Assembly (NCBI GenBank): GCA_964562455.1
Contig: CAZLTN010000006.1
Location: 1 to 64,000, forward strand
Source of the DNA: Ravibacter sp964562455
Lineage (GTDB): Bacteria; Bacteroidota; Bacteroidia; Cytophagales; Spirosomataceae
DNA: 64,000 nucleotides
Direction: 5' to 3'
Shown here: piece by piece, positions 18,401 through 26,576 of the stretch
Layout of the letters: each line of letters starts with the position of its first letter
How positions within the stretch are numbered: position 1 is the first letter of the stretch
Notes under the pieces: generated by a model
The model's database searches: none
What the model saw: the letters and a program-made list of their open reading frames with translations, nothing else
What the model was told of the DNA's origin: nothing
Translations under genes and position numbers: made by a program

Positions 18401-18612
18401 CGCTCGATCGGGACCGTCACCTGCTGTTCTACTTCTTCAGCCGCTCTCCCCGGGTATTGGGCAACGATAATAACGTTTGTATCCGCTATATCCGGGTAGG
18501 CTTCGATCTTGAGTTTTGTAAAGCAATAAAACCCCGCACCCATGACGATGATACTGAACGCCACTACGAGCCAGCGGTTTTTAAGCGAAAATATGAGAAG
18601 GTTCCTGATCAT
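15493..18612 (-). CDS. CzcA/CusA-type heavy-metal RND efflux pump
   Basis: Inner-membrane proton-driven pump of a tripartite system exporting metal cations. The 1,039-residue protein has the RND duplication: TM1, a large periplasmic loop, TM2-7, the second loop and TM8-12. TM4 carries DFGIIVDGACVMVE (about residues 399-412), which keeps the two Asp and one Glu essential in CzcA. The segment EAYPDIADTNVIIVAQYPGRAAEEVE is typical of the HME subgroup. The metal (Zn/Co/Cd versus Cu/Ag) cannot be decided from what I see. It is the last gene of the operon regulator-kinase-TolC-adaptor-DUF190-pump, starting 3 bases after the DUF190 gene. Confidence 0.93.
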   Translation of the reverse strand: MIRNLLIFSLKNRWLVVAFSIIVMGAGFYCFTKLKIEAYPDIADTNVIIVAQYPGRAAEEVEQQVTVPIERALQNTPGVLDRRSRTIFGLGVVQLTFKDGTNDYFARQQVLERLTGVQLPDGVAPELAPLSTAVGEILRYVVEAPPTYTPTQLRDLQDWVIKPYLLQTDGIADITTFGGPLKQFYILTSPDKLRKYNLTISDVENAVEVNNQNTGGGILERGGQGFAVRGLGAIKNEKDIENIVLKSAEGVPVFVRDVASVEIAPPPPSGVLGYSIPDQGVNVNNGVEGIVLLRRYENPSEVLADLKARIDELQAHELPEGVTIRKLYDRSFLIDHSLHTVGQTLFEGISIVVLVLIFFLGSARSALVVALTIPFSLLFAFILMRLTGIPANLLSLGAIDFGIIVDGACVMVEHLIRKYKTATPGERQEGIQKITLLAAQEVGREIFFSVTIIILAYMPILLMTRVEGKLFSPMALTLAFAVIGSMLAALTFIPVLISFAYHKTMSGGKEMKEHRNGILSFLEKQYEAVLAKILRGYKSAVIAGFVVVLILVAFGLKLGTEFLPELDEGSIFLRGNFPAGITIQENARNAPAIRDIIARYPQIAFVITQTGRNDEGTDPFPANRNEILVGLKDYHLWSDTISKKELIGLVRADLEKELPSVRFTSGQPIIDQVMEIVTGSAADLAVSIVGDDLHEMRSKADSIATIVKSMKGSEGVNIEQEGAQEQLAININRENAARYGINIADIQNMIEAAIGGKTLSVLYDGTKRYDIVIRYLPEFRNNIDEIKKLLVSSATGSLIPMEQLADIGFVEGQTNIYRYNNKRMVTVRTNIRGIDQGRFVAELQKRISKEVHIPKGDHIVYGGQYENLERAGRQLSLTIPLTIVVVFAFLFMLFKNLKHTLITMSCILFALAGGIVALLFRGYYFNVSAGVGFVSIFGISVMAGVLLVSALNRGTALQPAGSPVIAQISKEQLRALLSILVLAILGLIPAATSKGIGSDVQRPLATVIIGGLASTLVFAPLLIPPLYRWTHAPGEEEQN

Positions 18613-18615
18613 TGG

Positions 18616-18915
18616 CTACCATTGTTCTACATGATGTGTTACTATGAATCCGCCCCGGTAATTTTTCCTCAGCTCTGCAAGCGCTTCTTTCACCTTTCTT
18701 TCTTCATCTATGAACGTGAGCAGAAGAGGGGTTTCGTCAAACGAAAAGTGCTCGGACGGCTGCTTGAGGCGCAGATGTTTGCCAAACCCTGATTCGCCTC
18801 TGAAGGATGTCGCGCCTGCTATCCCGAGGTTGATGAGCAATTGCATGATGTATTGGTGCAGCGGCTGAAGGCCTATCATTTCATCCCTGTCGATAAATAT
18901 CTGTACCTGTACCAT
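18616..18915 (-). CDS. DUF190 (PII-like) protein inside the metal-efflux operon
   Basis: A 99-residue protein matching DUF190/COG1993 in the pattern GIAGATSFRGESGFGKH and the ending GFIVTHHVEQW. This family has a ferredoxin-like trimeric fold related to PII and CutA signalling proteins, but the ligand and role are unknown. It has no signal peptide, so it is cytoplasmic. It lies between the adaptor gene (10-base gap) and the pump gene (3-base gap), so the products are made together. Placement suggests a role sensing metal or nucleotide and adjusting the pump; that is inference from context. Histidines near the C-terminus (THH) could bind metal. Confidence 0.82.
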   Translation of the reverse strand: MVQVQIFIDRDEMIGLQPLHQYIMQLLINLGIAGATSFRGESGFGKHLRLKQPSEHFSFDETPLLLTFIDEERKVKEALAELRKNYRGGFIVTHHVEQW

Positions 18916-18925
18916 AACTGTTGTT

Positions 18926-19930
18926 TCAATAGCCGAACGAAAGCCCTTTCAATTGCATCACACCTTCAGTAACCACCTCCTCGCCGTTGCTTAACCCGCT
19001 GAAAACAATGATCCTGTCGCCTATCTGCTGCCCTGTCTGCACTTCACGCCGCTCAAATTCACCGGGATTCTTCTTCACAAAAACGTGGTTCTTCCCCTGT
19101 ACCGTGACCAGTGAATTTTTGCTGACGGTTATAAAGTTTCCTTCGCTCAATCCGAACGAAACATCGGCAAACATCCCCGCTTTCAGCTTGCTTGAGCTGT
19201 TGTTGACGCTAATCCGTACTTTTACCATCCGGGTGGTATTATCCATCATATCGGCTATGTCCTCTACACGCCCGGTGAAGGCTTCATCCGGAAATGAAGT
19301 AAACCCGATTTTACAGGTACTTCCCGCTTTGATCTTGGCTATCTGGTTTTCGGGCATATCGCAGATAATGTAGGCTGTTCCTGCCCGCGCGCGGCGCAGC
19401 AGCACAGGGTCAAATCCGCCTGCCTTTAAACGCGCCTCATGCTCGGTCAGCGCCGCCCTTTCGTTGGCGAGATTGGTTTCTTCCATGCTTACAGCCATCT
19501 GCGCGTTAAGGAGGTCCCTTCCGGTCGCTGCGCCGTGCTGCTGCAAATCGTTGGTCCTTTCAAGCTCGATCTTTTTCTGCCTGATGTTGATATTCTCGAT
19601 CTGGCTGATGTTGATCTGGTGCTGCATAAGCTGTGTATAATTCCCCGCCAGATCGGGGTTTTCGAACAATACGATGTTCTGGGAAGCTCCGGTATTGGAA
19701 GGCGAAATAGTGGCTCCTATCTTCCCTACGGCCTTGTAGTCAGCGTGAATGCTGCTATTGCCGGCCTTTTCGGTACTAAAAAATGCTGCTGTCTTTTCAT
19801 CGTTGAATGAAATGGTCTGCCCCTGGCTTACTACCGCGGGAACTGCCGCTTTCTGCGGCGCAGCAGGTTCTTTCCGGTGGCACGATGAGAGCATCAGCAG
19901 CGAAACGACGATCAGATGGATATTCTTCAT
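18926..19930 (-). CDS. RND efflux periplasmic adaptor lipoprotein (CusB/HlyD family)
   Basis: Links the inner-membrane pump to the TolC-like channel. The 334-residue protein begins with a lipoprotein signal MKNIHLIVVSLLMLSSC. A long helical hairpin lies around residues 95-165 and the beta-barrel domain includes GFTSFPDEAFTGRVEDIADMMDNTTRMVKVRI; this matches CzcB/CusB proteins. The C-terminal membrane-proximal domain contains VTVQGKNHVFVKK. No His-rich or Met-rich N-terminal metal motif is visible. The ATG overlaps the stop of the TolC-like gene in TAATG. Confidence 0.92.
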   Translation of the reverse strand: MKNIHLIVVSLLMLSSCHRKEPAAPQKAAVPAVVSQGQTISFNDEKTAAFFSTEKAGNSSIHADYKAVGKIGATISPSNTGASQNIVLFENPDLAGNYTQLMQHQINISQIENINIRQKKIELERTNDLQQHGAATGRDLLNAQMAVSMEETNLANERAALTEHEARLKAGGFDPVLLRRARAGTAYIICDMPENQIAKIKAGSTCKIGFTSFPDEAFTGRVEDIADMMDNTTRMVKVRISVNNSSSKLKAGMFADVSFGLSEGNFITVSKNSLVTVQGKNHVFVKKNPGEFERREVQTGQQIGDRIIVFSGLSNGEEVVTEGVMQLKGLSFGY

Positions 19931-21195
19931 TATTGAGCAAATTGATTAATAGTACCTGTAGCATAAAGCAGTTCTATATAACTTTTCCGGTATTGCTGCA
20001 GCGCTTCGTAATATTCCTGTCGGGTGTCCAACCAACTGCGCTGTGCCTCCAGGAAATCCACGATCGTGGTGCCCCCTTTTAAGTACGCGTACTTTACGTT
20101 TTCTAAAATCAGGTTAGACTGCTCCAGGATGGGCTGAAATCCGCTGACGTTTTTCTGATGGGTTTCATAGCTTGCCAGGGCGTTTGTCACTTCCGTTTCC
20201 AGCCGGCTCCGTACCGCCTCGAGCTGCTGCTCTGCCCGGGCTTTCTGGACGACCGACTTCCTGATCTCGCCCTGGTTCCTGCTGAAAAAAGGCAGATCGA
20301 TCGTGCCGTAAACACCCACGTAAGGCACAGCATTCTGAGGGTTCCATATAATGCCCAGCTCCGGCTGTGGATAGGCGAGCGATCTCTGAAGCCTGATATT
20401 GCTGTTAGCCGCCTCAATTGCGGACTTCGCTGCCGTCACATCGCTTCTTCCGGCCAGTGATTGTGACAGCAGGCTGTCCCTCCCGGCCGAAAAAACAGGC
20501 AGGAATGAATCGGCGGTATCGATCGCGATATTCTCACGACGCCCCAACAATTGCTGCAGCTCCCGCTGCCGGTTGGCGATTTCCTGCAGGGCAGCTTTAT
20601 ACCTGACCTCATACTGGCGGGCCAGTACCTGGGTCCGAAAAAGGTCGGTCTGCGTAATCACCTGGTTCCGGAACCGTACCTGGTTGATACGGGTAAGGCT
20701 GTCGACGTTGCTTTTGGCAATGCCCAGCATGTCAAGCTGCCTTAAGGCTATCCACGCTTCCAGCCACTTATCGGCGACATCGCGGAGCAGGCTTCTTTCG
20801 GTTTCCAGGTAGCTTTTCTCCGCCACGACCGCATTCCTGCCTGCAAAATCCAGTTTGTTGGCCCGCTGCCCTGCTACCTGGAAGGTTTTTGTCAACTGCC
20901 ACCAGTTCTGTACGTTATGACTGTTCAACAATCCGGTCTGTTCCGGGAAATGGGCAGGGCTTACCAGTTGCAACGCCTGGTTGTTCAAAACCGGGTTAGG
21001 CCGTAAGCCGGCTGTCACCACGTCGGTCTCTGCAATGTCGATGCTAAACTTTTCGGCCTTCAGTGCCAGGTTGTTTTCCCTGGCCTCCCTCAATGCCATC
21101 CGGAGCGAATAGCCACTTTGGGCTCCGGCTGTACCGGCTAGTGCGAAGTACAGTAGAAGCCCGGTTAAAAGATGAGGTCTGACACTCACTAACAT
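19930..21195 (-). CDS. TolC/CusC-like outer-membrane efflux channel
   Basis: Outer-membrane factor of the tripartite metal efflux system. The 421-residue protein has a cleavable signal peptide ending AGTAGAQ and two outer membrane efflux protein repeats rich in long helices; SYLETERSLLRDVADKWLEAW and YLKGGTTIVDFLEAQRSWLDTRQEYYEAL are typical. It is the first efflux gene after the kinase; the 199-base gap holds a repeat hairpin and a CTAAT box array. It shares one base with the adaptor gene. Confidence 0.92.
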   Translation of the reverse strand: MLVSVRPHLLTGLLLYFALAGTAGAQSGYSLRMALREARENNLALKAEKFSIDIAETDVVTAGLRPNPVLNNQALQLVSPAHFPEQTGLLNSHNVQNWWQLTKTFQVAGQRANKLDFAGRNAVVAEKSYLETERSLLRDVADKWLEAWIALRQLDMLGIAKSNVDSLTRINQVRFRNQVITQTDLFRTQVLARQYEVRYKAALQEIANRQRELQQLLGRRENIAIDTADSFLPVFSAGRDSLLSQSLAGRSDVTAAKSAIEAANSNIRLQRSLAYPQPELGIIWNPQNAVPYVGVYGTIDLPFFSRNQGEIRKSVVQKARAEQQLEAVRSRLETEVTNALASYETHQKNVSGFQPILEQSNLILENVKYAYLKGGTTIVDFLEAQRSWLDTRQEYYEALQQYRKSYIELLYATGTINQFAQ

Positions 21196-21226
21196 TTCAT
21201 TAAGATAAAAAGGTTATCAGCTTTCA

Positions 21227-21270
21227 GAAGTCAGCGGTGGTTTCGACTCCGCTCAGCCATCCCTGACTTC
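21227..21270. repeat. Intergenic palindromic repeat (CGACTCCGCTCA type)
   Basis: GAAGTCAG (21227-21234) and CTGACTTC (21263-21270) form a perfect 8-bp stem around an inner GCGG...CCGC stem and the core TTTCGACTCCGCTCAGC. Similar GAGCGGAGTCGAAA-containing hairpins are, from memory, common between genes in Bacteroidota genomes. It lies in the 5' leader of the TolC-like gene. Confidence 0.6.
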
Positions 21271-21320
21271 CGGTGCAATAATGAACTGCACAAATGTCAC
21301 GACATCGCCGGCAGCAGGCT

Positions 21321-21358
21321 GTTAGAAGCGCTACAGAAAAAAATTAGAATCCTATTAG
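21321..21358 (-). promoter_or_regulatory. CTAAT box array upstream of the metal-efflux genes (candidate response-regulator operator)
   Basis: Read on the minus strand: CTAAT at 21358-21354, CTAAT at 21347-21343 (11 bp on) and CTAAC at 21325-21321 (22 bp further). Direct pentamers at one helical turn are the usual layout of OmpR-family binding sites, and an OmpR-family regulator is encoded two genes upstream. The TolC start is about 126 bases downstream. The same boxes occur at the equivalent place in the second RND operon. Confidence 0.5.
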
Positions 21359-21394
21359 AGTAGTCAGGCCCGAACCGGGCAAGAAGGATACCGG

Positions 21395-22762
21395 TTAAAG
21401 ATGGTTGAGCACGACCGTAAAAGTTGTGCCCCGGCGTTCTTCAGATTCAACGGAGAGGCTTCCTTTATGAAGGTCTATGATTTTACGGGTGAGTGAGAGC
21501 CCGATCCCGTTTCCATAGGCGAAGTTTCTGTTTTTACCGCGGTAAAACGGTGTAAAAATATTTTCCATGTCGTCTTCGGGGATCCCTATGCCTTCGTCCG
21601 AAAACTTAAGGGTAATACCCTCCTGTCTGAAAGCGACGGTCACAAGGCTTTGATTATTCCCGGAAAACTTGCACCCGTTTTCAAAGAGGTTTGTAAAAGC
21701 TACCTTCAGCAGGTATTCGTTGCCGTTTAGCGAAATCTGGTTGTCGCTGTCAAAATCATTTTCGAAATGTATATCGATGCGGTACGAAGGGTTGGCCTTT
21801 TGAAGCTGGTACCTTGCATCCAGGAGGATCTCGTCAACCCTTACCTCTTTAAACGCAATTTCGGCCGGGTCATAGCTTGCCTTGGCCAAATCCAGCAGGC
21901 TGTTTGACAGGTGCGCCAGCTTCCGGGCGTCCAGGAGCGCGTCCCTGATCGCCGCCTTATACTCTTCCCTGGTGCGTTCTTTGTCTGAAGACAATTCCAG
22001 CTCGGTAATAATGGCTGCCAGGGGTGTCCTGATCTCATGTGAAATATTCGAAACAAAATGCTTCTGGGATTCGAAGGAATTTTCCAGCCGTTCAAGCATT
22101 TCGTTAAAAGTATTGGCCAGCTCCGAGAGCTCATCCCGGCTGCCGTTGCTTTTTATACGGAGGTCGAGGCTTGTCGCAGAAATAACCTTCGCTCTTTCAG
22201 TCATCTCTATGACAGGATCGAGCACTTTCCCGGAAAAAAAGCGCCCGGCCAGGTAAATGAACAGTATGGAAATAATGAATACGAGGATACAGTCTTTCAG
22301 GAGGCGGTTCAGCTTTGTAAAGCCGTAATGGTCGTAAGCTGTGGCTGTTACGATGTAGCTTTCGCCGTTAAATTCGTACCGGATACCTACTACCTGCCAT
22401 TTTCCCTGGTAAAAAGAGATCTCTCCGCGCCTGAGAATTTCCCCGATCATTTCCCTGCTTTCCTTTACATAGTCAATATCTTCTGCGTCGTGGTACAGCA
22501 GGTTGAAATCCGTATCGTAAATAGCGATCTCGACTTCGTCAAGGATCTTCCGGTTATTCTTGTAAATTTCCTGCAGATGCTTCCTGTTGACGTTGGCGTC
22601 GAAAAAAAGATTGGCTTTGGTAACCGCTTCCTTTTTAAGCAGCGAGTAAAATTCCCGTTCCCGGCTCTCATTCGCCGTATAATAGATAACAGACGCAAAT
22701 ACCAGCAGGATAAGCGCCGTGACGACTGTAAACAGGAACGTGATCTGTGCCCTTATTTTCAT
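21395..22762 (-). CDS. Sensor histidine kinase of the metal-efflux operon (CusS-like)
   Basis: Membrane sensor kinase partnering the adjacent OmpR-type regulator. The 455-residue protein has TM1 (about 10-30), a periplasmic sensor domain of ~130 residues, TM2 (about 155-178), a HAMP linker and a HisKA domain with the phosphorylated histidine in NISHEIRTPLAA near residue 245. The ATPase domain has NLFENGCKFS, DEGIGIP and GNGIGLSL. It overlaps the regulator gene by 4 bases (ATGA). Gene order with the efflux genes suggests it senses a periplasmic metal; the ligand is inferred from context only. Confidence 0.92.
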   Translation of the reverse strand: MKIRAQITFLFTVVTALILLVFASVIYYTANESREREFYSLLKKEAVTKANLFFDANVNRKHLQEIYKNNRKILDEVEIAIYDTDFNLLYHDAEDIDYVKESREMIGEILRRGEISFYQGKWQVVGIRYEFNGESYIVTATAYDHYGFTKLNRLLKDCILVFIISILFIYLAGRFFSGKVLDPVIEMTERAKVISATSLDLRIKSNGSRDELSELANTFNEMLERLENSFESQKHFVSNISHEIRTPLAAIITELELSSDKERTREEYKAAIRDALLDARKLAHLSNSLLDLAKASYDPAEIAFKEVRVDEILLDARYQLQKANPSYRIDIHFENDFDSDNQISLNGNEYLLKVAFTNLFENGCKFSGNNQSLVTVAFRQEGITLKFSDEGIGIPEDDMENIFTPFYRGKNRNFAYGNGIGLSLTRKIIDLHKGSLSVESEERRGTTFTVVLNHL

Positions 22763-23445
22763 TCGCTTTTAAGGATAAATCCCATTCCCGATTTGGTATG
22801 AATGAGCTTTTTCTCAAAATCCTTGTCTATTTTTTTCCGGAGGTAGTTGATATAGACGTCTATAAAGTTGGTTCCCGTATCAAAATGAGTATCCCAGACT
22901 TTTTCAGCTATCTCTACTCTTGACAGCACACGCTCGGGGTTTTGCAGCATGTACTCAAGAAGCTTGAATTCTTTGGGAGTGAGATTGATTTCCCGGCCGT
23001 CTCTTTTAGCTATTTTGGTATTCAGGTTCATTTCAAGATCAGCATATTTCAATGCTCCTCCGCCCGCGCTTCCGCCCGACGGTTTCTGATTGCGTTTCAG
23101 CAAGGCCCTGATCCGGACCAGTAATTCACGCATTTCAAACGGTTTCACCAGGTAATCGTCCGCTCCTGCGTCAAATCCCTCGACCTTATCGTCGGTAGTA
23201 CCCAGCGCGGTAAGCATGATGATGGGTATATCAGGTTTAACCTGCCTGATATCCTTGCACAGGTCCAGTCCGTCCATTTTGGGCAATATAATATCGGTAA
23301 TAATCAGATCGTAGGTATTCTGCAGGGCCAGCTTTTTCCCCAGCAGGCCATCATAGGCGAGCGTGAGGGCAAAGCCATATTCTTCCAGCCCTCTCCTGAT
23401 CAGCTCGGCTACCCGCTGGTCATCCTCTATTAGCAGTATTCTCAT
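22759..23445 (-). CDS. OmpR/PhoB-family response regulator of the metal-efflux operon
   Basis: Transcription regulator activated by the adjacent kinase. The 228-residue protein has a receiver domain with acidic pocket EDD (residues 7-9), phosphorylatable Asp51 in IITDIILPKMDG, and K in VKPFEMRELL. The winged helix includes INLTPKEFKLLEYMLQNP and FIDVYINYLRKKID. It lies 22 bases after yjbQ and overlaps the kinase by 4 bases. The CTAAT array between kinase and TolC genes is the likely target. Confidence 0.93.
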   Translation of the reverse strand: MRILLIEDDQRVAELIRRGLEEYGFALTLAYDGLLGKKLALQNTYDLIITDIILPKMDGLDLCKDIRQVKPDIPIIMLTALGTTDDKVEGFDAGADDYLVKPFEMRELLVRIRALLKRNQKPSGGSAGGGALKYADLEMNLNTKIAKRDGREINLTPKEFKLLEYMLQNPERVLSRVEIAEKVWDTHFDTGTNFIDVYINYLRKKIDKDFEKKLIHTKSGMGFILKSE

Positions 23446-23467
23446 AGCTTAATAACGATTCGCCCGG

Positions 23468-23887
23468 TTACTCTCCCCACGCCGTAACTACCAGTCTGCG
23501 GTTTCCTCCATTGTCCCGGTGCTCACAAAGATATATACCCTGCCAGGTACCTAATGCTAGGCGGCCGTTTCGGATCGGGATCAGTACGGACGCGCCCAGC
23601 AGCGAAGACTTGATATGCGCCGGCATATCGTCGGCCCCTTCGTAGTCATGCCGGTAATCAGGGTCATTTTCGGGAACGGATTTATTGAAATAAGTTTCAA
23701 AATCCATCCTTACCGTCGGGTCCGCATTTTCATTGAGCGTCAGCGAGGCGGAAGTGTGCTGTATGAATACCTGGCACATGCCCGCTTTCCACTTTCCTAT
23801 GCCAGTCAGTACTTCCGTAACCCGGCCCGTAATTAAATGAAATCCTCTCCTTTTAGGTGCTATGTCCAGTATCTCCTGTATAAACAT
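23468..23887 (-). CDS. YjbQ/UPF0047 family protein
   Basis: A 139-residue cytoplasmic protein of the UPF0047 family; members have been reported to have weak thiamine-phosphate synthase activity, and their main role is unsettled. Visible family marks are QVFIQHTSASLTLNENADP near residue 42, DDMPAHIKSSLLG near residue 85 and GTWQGIYLCEHRD near residue 113; the histidines form a metal-like site in the family. It is the first gene of the minus-strand run leading into the metal response pair and diverges from mscS with a 58-base gap. Confidence 0.88.
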   Translation of the reverse strand: MFIQEILDIAPKRRGFHLITGRVTEVLTGIGKWKAGMCQVFIQHTSASLTLNENADPTVRMDFETYFNKSVPENDPDYRHDYEGADDMPAHIKSSLLGASVLIPIRNGRLALGTWQGIYLCEHRDNGGNRRLVVTAWGE

Positions 23888-23945
23888 ATAAGCAACTACT
23901 TTAAAGCTTTATAGCTATTTTTGAGTAAATCTATTCAATTCGTTT

Positions 23946-24779
23946 ATGAAACAGGTCGAAAACAGCCTTGAAAAAATAATCAACTCCATACTAGACAGAG
24001 TCCCTTCAATAGTACTGGGGCTGATCATCCTCACTGCCGGAGTGTACATCATCCGGCTGATCGTTAAAATAATTCATAACCGCTTCGAAAAAAGGGACGT
24101 GGATCCTTCTCTGAGAGAATTTATCCTGAGCCTTCTCAGGTTTATCCTCTACGCAATGCTTATCATTTCGGTGGCAAGCACCATGGGGTTCAAAACCACC
24201 TCGTTTCTCGCCGTGCTGAGCGCTGCAAGCCTGGCGATAGGGCTTTCTTTACAGGGAAGCCTGTCTAACCTGGCCGGAGGCGTACTGATCCTGCTGTTCA
24301 GGCCGTTCAGGGTCGGCGACACCATCCAGAGTGCTGCGGGAGCCTCGGGGGCGGTAGAAAGAATCGATATCCTCTACACTACCCTCCGGACTGCAGACGG
24401 CATTGCAGTATTCTCTCCAAACGGTGTGCTGGCCAATTCGGTTATTACCAATTTCTCGGATATCCAGTCCAGGAGGATTGAATACAAGCTGTCGGTATCC
24501 AGCAGGGAAGACATCAAAAAAGTAAGGAACCTCATCCTGGAAGTACTGCAAAACGACAAAAGGATCCTGACAACTCCCGCTCCCCAGGTACTGGTCAGCG
24601 AGCTGGCCCCCGGCGCCGTTAACCTTATTGTATATTCATGGGCTTCCAAAAACGATTATTCAGGCGCTTTCTACGACAACCAGGAGTTGATAAGGGAGAC
24701 CCTGAATGAGCATAATATCGCGGCTCCTCCCTACCAGAATGAAATTCACATTGTAGCTCCCGGTGAAAAAAAGCAGTAA
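23946..24779 (+). CDS. Small-conductance mechanosensitive channel (MscS family)
   Basis: Inner-membrane channel releasing solutes on hypo-osmotic shock. The 277-residue length matches E. coli MscS. Three TM helices lie in the first ~105 residues; the pore helix is SLAIGLSLQGSLSNLAGGVL, followed by LFRPFRVGDTIQ and the beta domain with VFSPNGVLANSVITNFS. The C-terminal cytoplasmic alpha/beta part is complete. Confidence 0.94.
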   Translation: MKQVENSLEKIINSILDRVPSIVLGLIILTAGVYIIRLIVKIIHNRFEKRDVDPSLREFILSLLRFILYAMLIISVASTMGFKTTSFLAVLSAASLAIGLSLQGSLSNLAGGVLILLFRPFRVGDTIQSAAGASGAVERIDILYTTLRTADGIAVFSPNGVLANSVITNFSDIQSRRIEYKLSVSSREDIKKVRNLILEVLQNDKRILTTPAPQVLVSELAPGAVNLIVYSWASKNDYSGAFYDNQELIRETLNEHNIAAPPYQNEIHIVAPGEKKQ

Positions 24780-24807
24780 ACCCACCTCCTGATTTATACC
24801 CTCTGAA

Positions 24808-26571
24808 ATGACCCTTAGAACCTCTACCCTCATTTTTTTCCTGTCCCTCGCTGCGCTGACCTCCCGCGGGCAATTGCCGCCGGGCTTCACCGGCAAACAA
24901 GCGGCGAACGTACAGGTACCGGCTACCGTAACACGTTATATACCACCGCAAAGGATACTCTGGCAGAATACCGAAAACAAGGATTTTATCAGGAATCTCC
25001 AACGGGTGCTACTGCCGGGTAACGGGCAGGCAGACCTGGCAAACAGGGAAATGGCGGTATTGAAAAGTACCGAAAAGCTCCGCCCGGCTTTTCTCATCGA
25101 TTTCGGGAAGGAGCTGCACGGGGGCCTTCAGATCGTGACCGGCATGTACCCCGGCAACAAGCCTGTCAGCCTCCGGATCAGGTTCGGCGAATCGGTTGGC
25201 GAAGCCATGAGCGAAACCAGCGGCGCTCATACTGCCACGAACGACCACGCCATGCGCGACATGGTCGTACAGGTACCCTGGCTTGGCCGGCTGGAAATCG
25301 GCGATACAGGGTTCAGGTTTGTCAGGATAGATCTGCTCGATGCTCCGGTGGAGTTACAGATCAAAGAAATAAGCGCGGCATTTCGCTTCAGGGACATTCC
25401 TTACCTGGGCTCATTCCATTCCAGCGACACGCTCCTCAACAGGATATGGCAGACCGGAGCCTATACCGTTCACCTCAACATGCAGGATTATCTTTGGGAC
25501 GGCATCAAACGCGACCGGCTCGTATGGGTAGGTGATATGCACCCCGAAGTTGCTTCAATTGCTGCGGTCTTCGGTTATAATGATGTGGTCCCCAAAAGCC
25601 TCGATTTGTCGAGAGACATTACCCCGGTCCCGCAATGGATGAATGGTATCAGTACCTATTCGATGTGGTGGATTATCATTCACCGCGACTGGTATTTCCA
25701 TAACGGGAACCTGGATTACCTGAAGGAGCAGCGCGCTTATCTCAGGCAGTTATTGCCCCATATTATCTCTAAAATAGGACCTGACAACAGGGAAAAGCTG
25801 GATGGGACCCGCTTTCTCGACTGGCCGTCGAGCGAGAACAAACCCGGAGTAGACGCCGGGCTGCAGGCGATGATGGTCTGGGCGCTCAAAGCCGGATCGG
25901 ATATCTGTAAAATCCTGGGTGAGGATGCGCTTAAAAAGGATTGCGATAAGGCTGTCGAGCGTTTGAAAAAGTACGTACCGCCTCATAACAACTCCAAGCA
26001 GGCTGCCGCCCTTCTGGCCCTTACAGAGATTATTCCGGCGGATCTTGCCAACCGGGAAGTGTTATCGGTTGGGGGTGCGGAAAACTTTTCGACATTTTAT
26101 GGTTACTATATGCTGCAGGCGATGGCAAAAGCAGGCGACTATACCGGTGCGCTGAACGCTATCCGCTCCTACTGGGGGGCCATGCTCTCTCTTGGGGCTA
26201 CTACCTTCTGGGAGGACTTCAACCTCCGGTGGGTGCCCGGTGCTTCGAGGATAGACGAGCTCCCGCGAGCCGGCCGGAAAGACATCCACGGCGATTTCGG
26301 CGGTTACTGCTATGTCGGTTTCCGCCACAGCCTTTGCCACGGATGGGCCTCCGGACCTACCCCTTGGCTTACCGAACATGTGCTGGGTATCAAAGTCATC
26401 GAGCCGGGGTGTAAAGTTGTGAGGATATCGCCCAACCTGGGGGACTTGAAATTTGCAGAAGGCACTTTTCCCACTCCGTCGGGTATCCTGAAGGTAAAGC
26501 ATACGAAAACCGCCGATGGAAAAATCAAGAGCGAAATCAACGCCCCGGCGGATATAAAGATTATTCAGTAA
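24808..26571 (+). CDS. GH78-like (alpha-L-rhamnosidase-type six-hairpin) secreted protein
   Basis: Predicted exported glycoside hydrolase. The 587-residue protein has a signal peptide (ending LTSRGQ), an N-terminal beta-sandwich (about 60-190) and an (alpha/alpha)6 barrel. The GH78 hallmark DGIKRDRLVWVGDMHPE is at about residues 231-247 and contains the acidic residues expected in the catalytic centre; HGWASGPTPWL near residue 510 is the second family mark. A short C-terminal beta domain ends the protein. It starts 28 bases after mscS. No SusC/D pair or other rhamnose gene is adjacent, so substrate is unproven; the protein is shorter than many multi-domain GH78 enzymes. Confidence 0.82.
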   Translation: MTLRTSTLIFFLSLAALTSRGQLPPGFTGKQAANVQVPATVTRYIPPQRILWQNTENKDFIRNLQRVLLPGNGQADLANREMAVLKSTEKLRPAFLIDFGKELHGGLQIVTGMYPGNKPVSLRIRFGESVGEAMSETSGAHTATNDHAMRDMVVQVPWLGRLEIGDTGFRFVRIDLLDAPVELQIKEISAAFRFRDIPYLGSFHSSDTLLNRIWQTGAYTVHLNMQDYLWDGIKRDRLVWVGDMHPEVASIAAVFGYNDVVPKSLDLSRDITPVPQWMNGISTYSMWWIIIHRDWYFHNGNLDYLKEQRAYLRQLLPHIISKIGPDNREKLDGTRFLDWPSSENKPGVDAGLQAMMVWALKAGSDICKILGEDALKKDCDKAVERLKKYVPPHNNSKQAAALLALTEIIPADLANREVLSVGGAENFSTFYGYYMLQAMAKAGDYTGALNAIRSYWGAMLSLGATTFWEDFNLRWVPGASRIDELPRAGRKDIHGDFGGYCYVGFRHSLCHGWASGPTPWLTEHVLGIKVIEPGCKVVRISPNLGDLKFAEGTFPTPSGILKVKHTKTADGKIKSEINAPADIKIIQ

Positions 26572-26576
26572 ACGGG

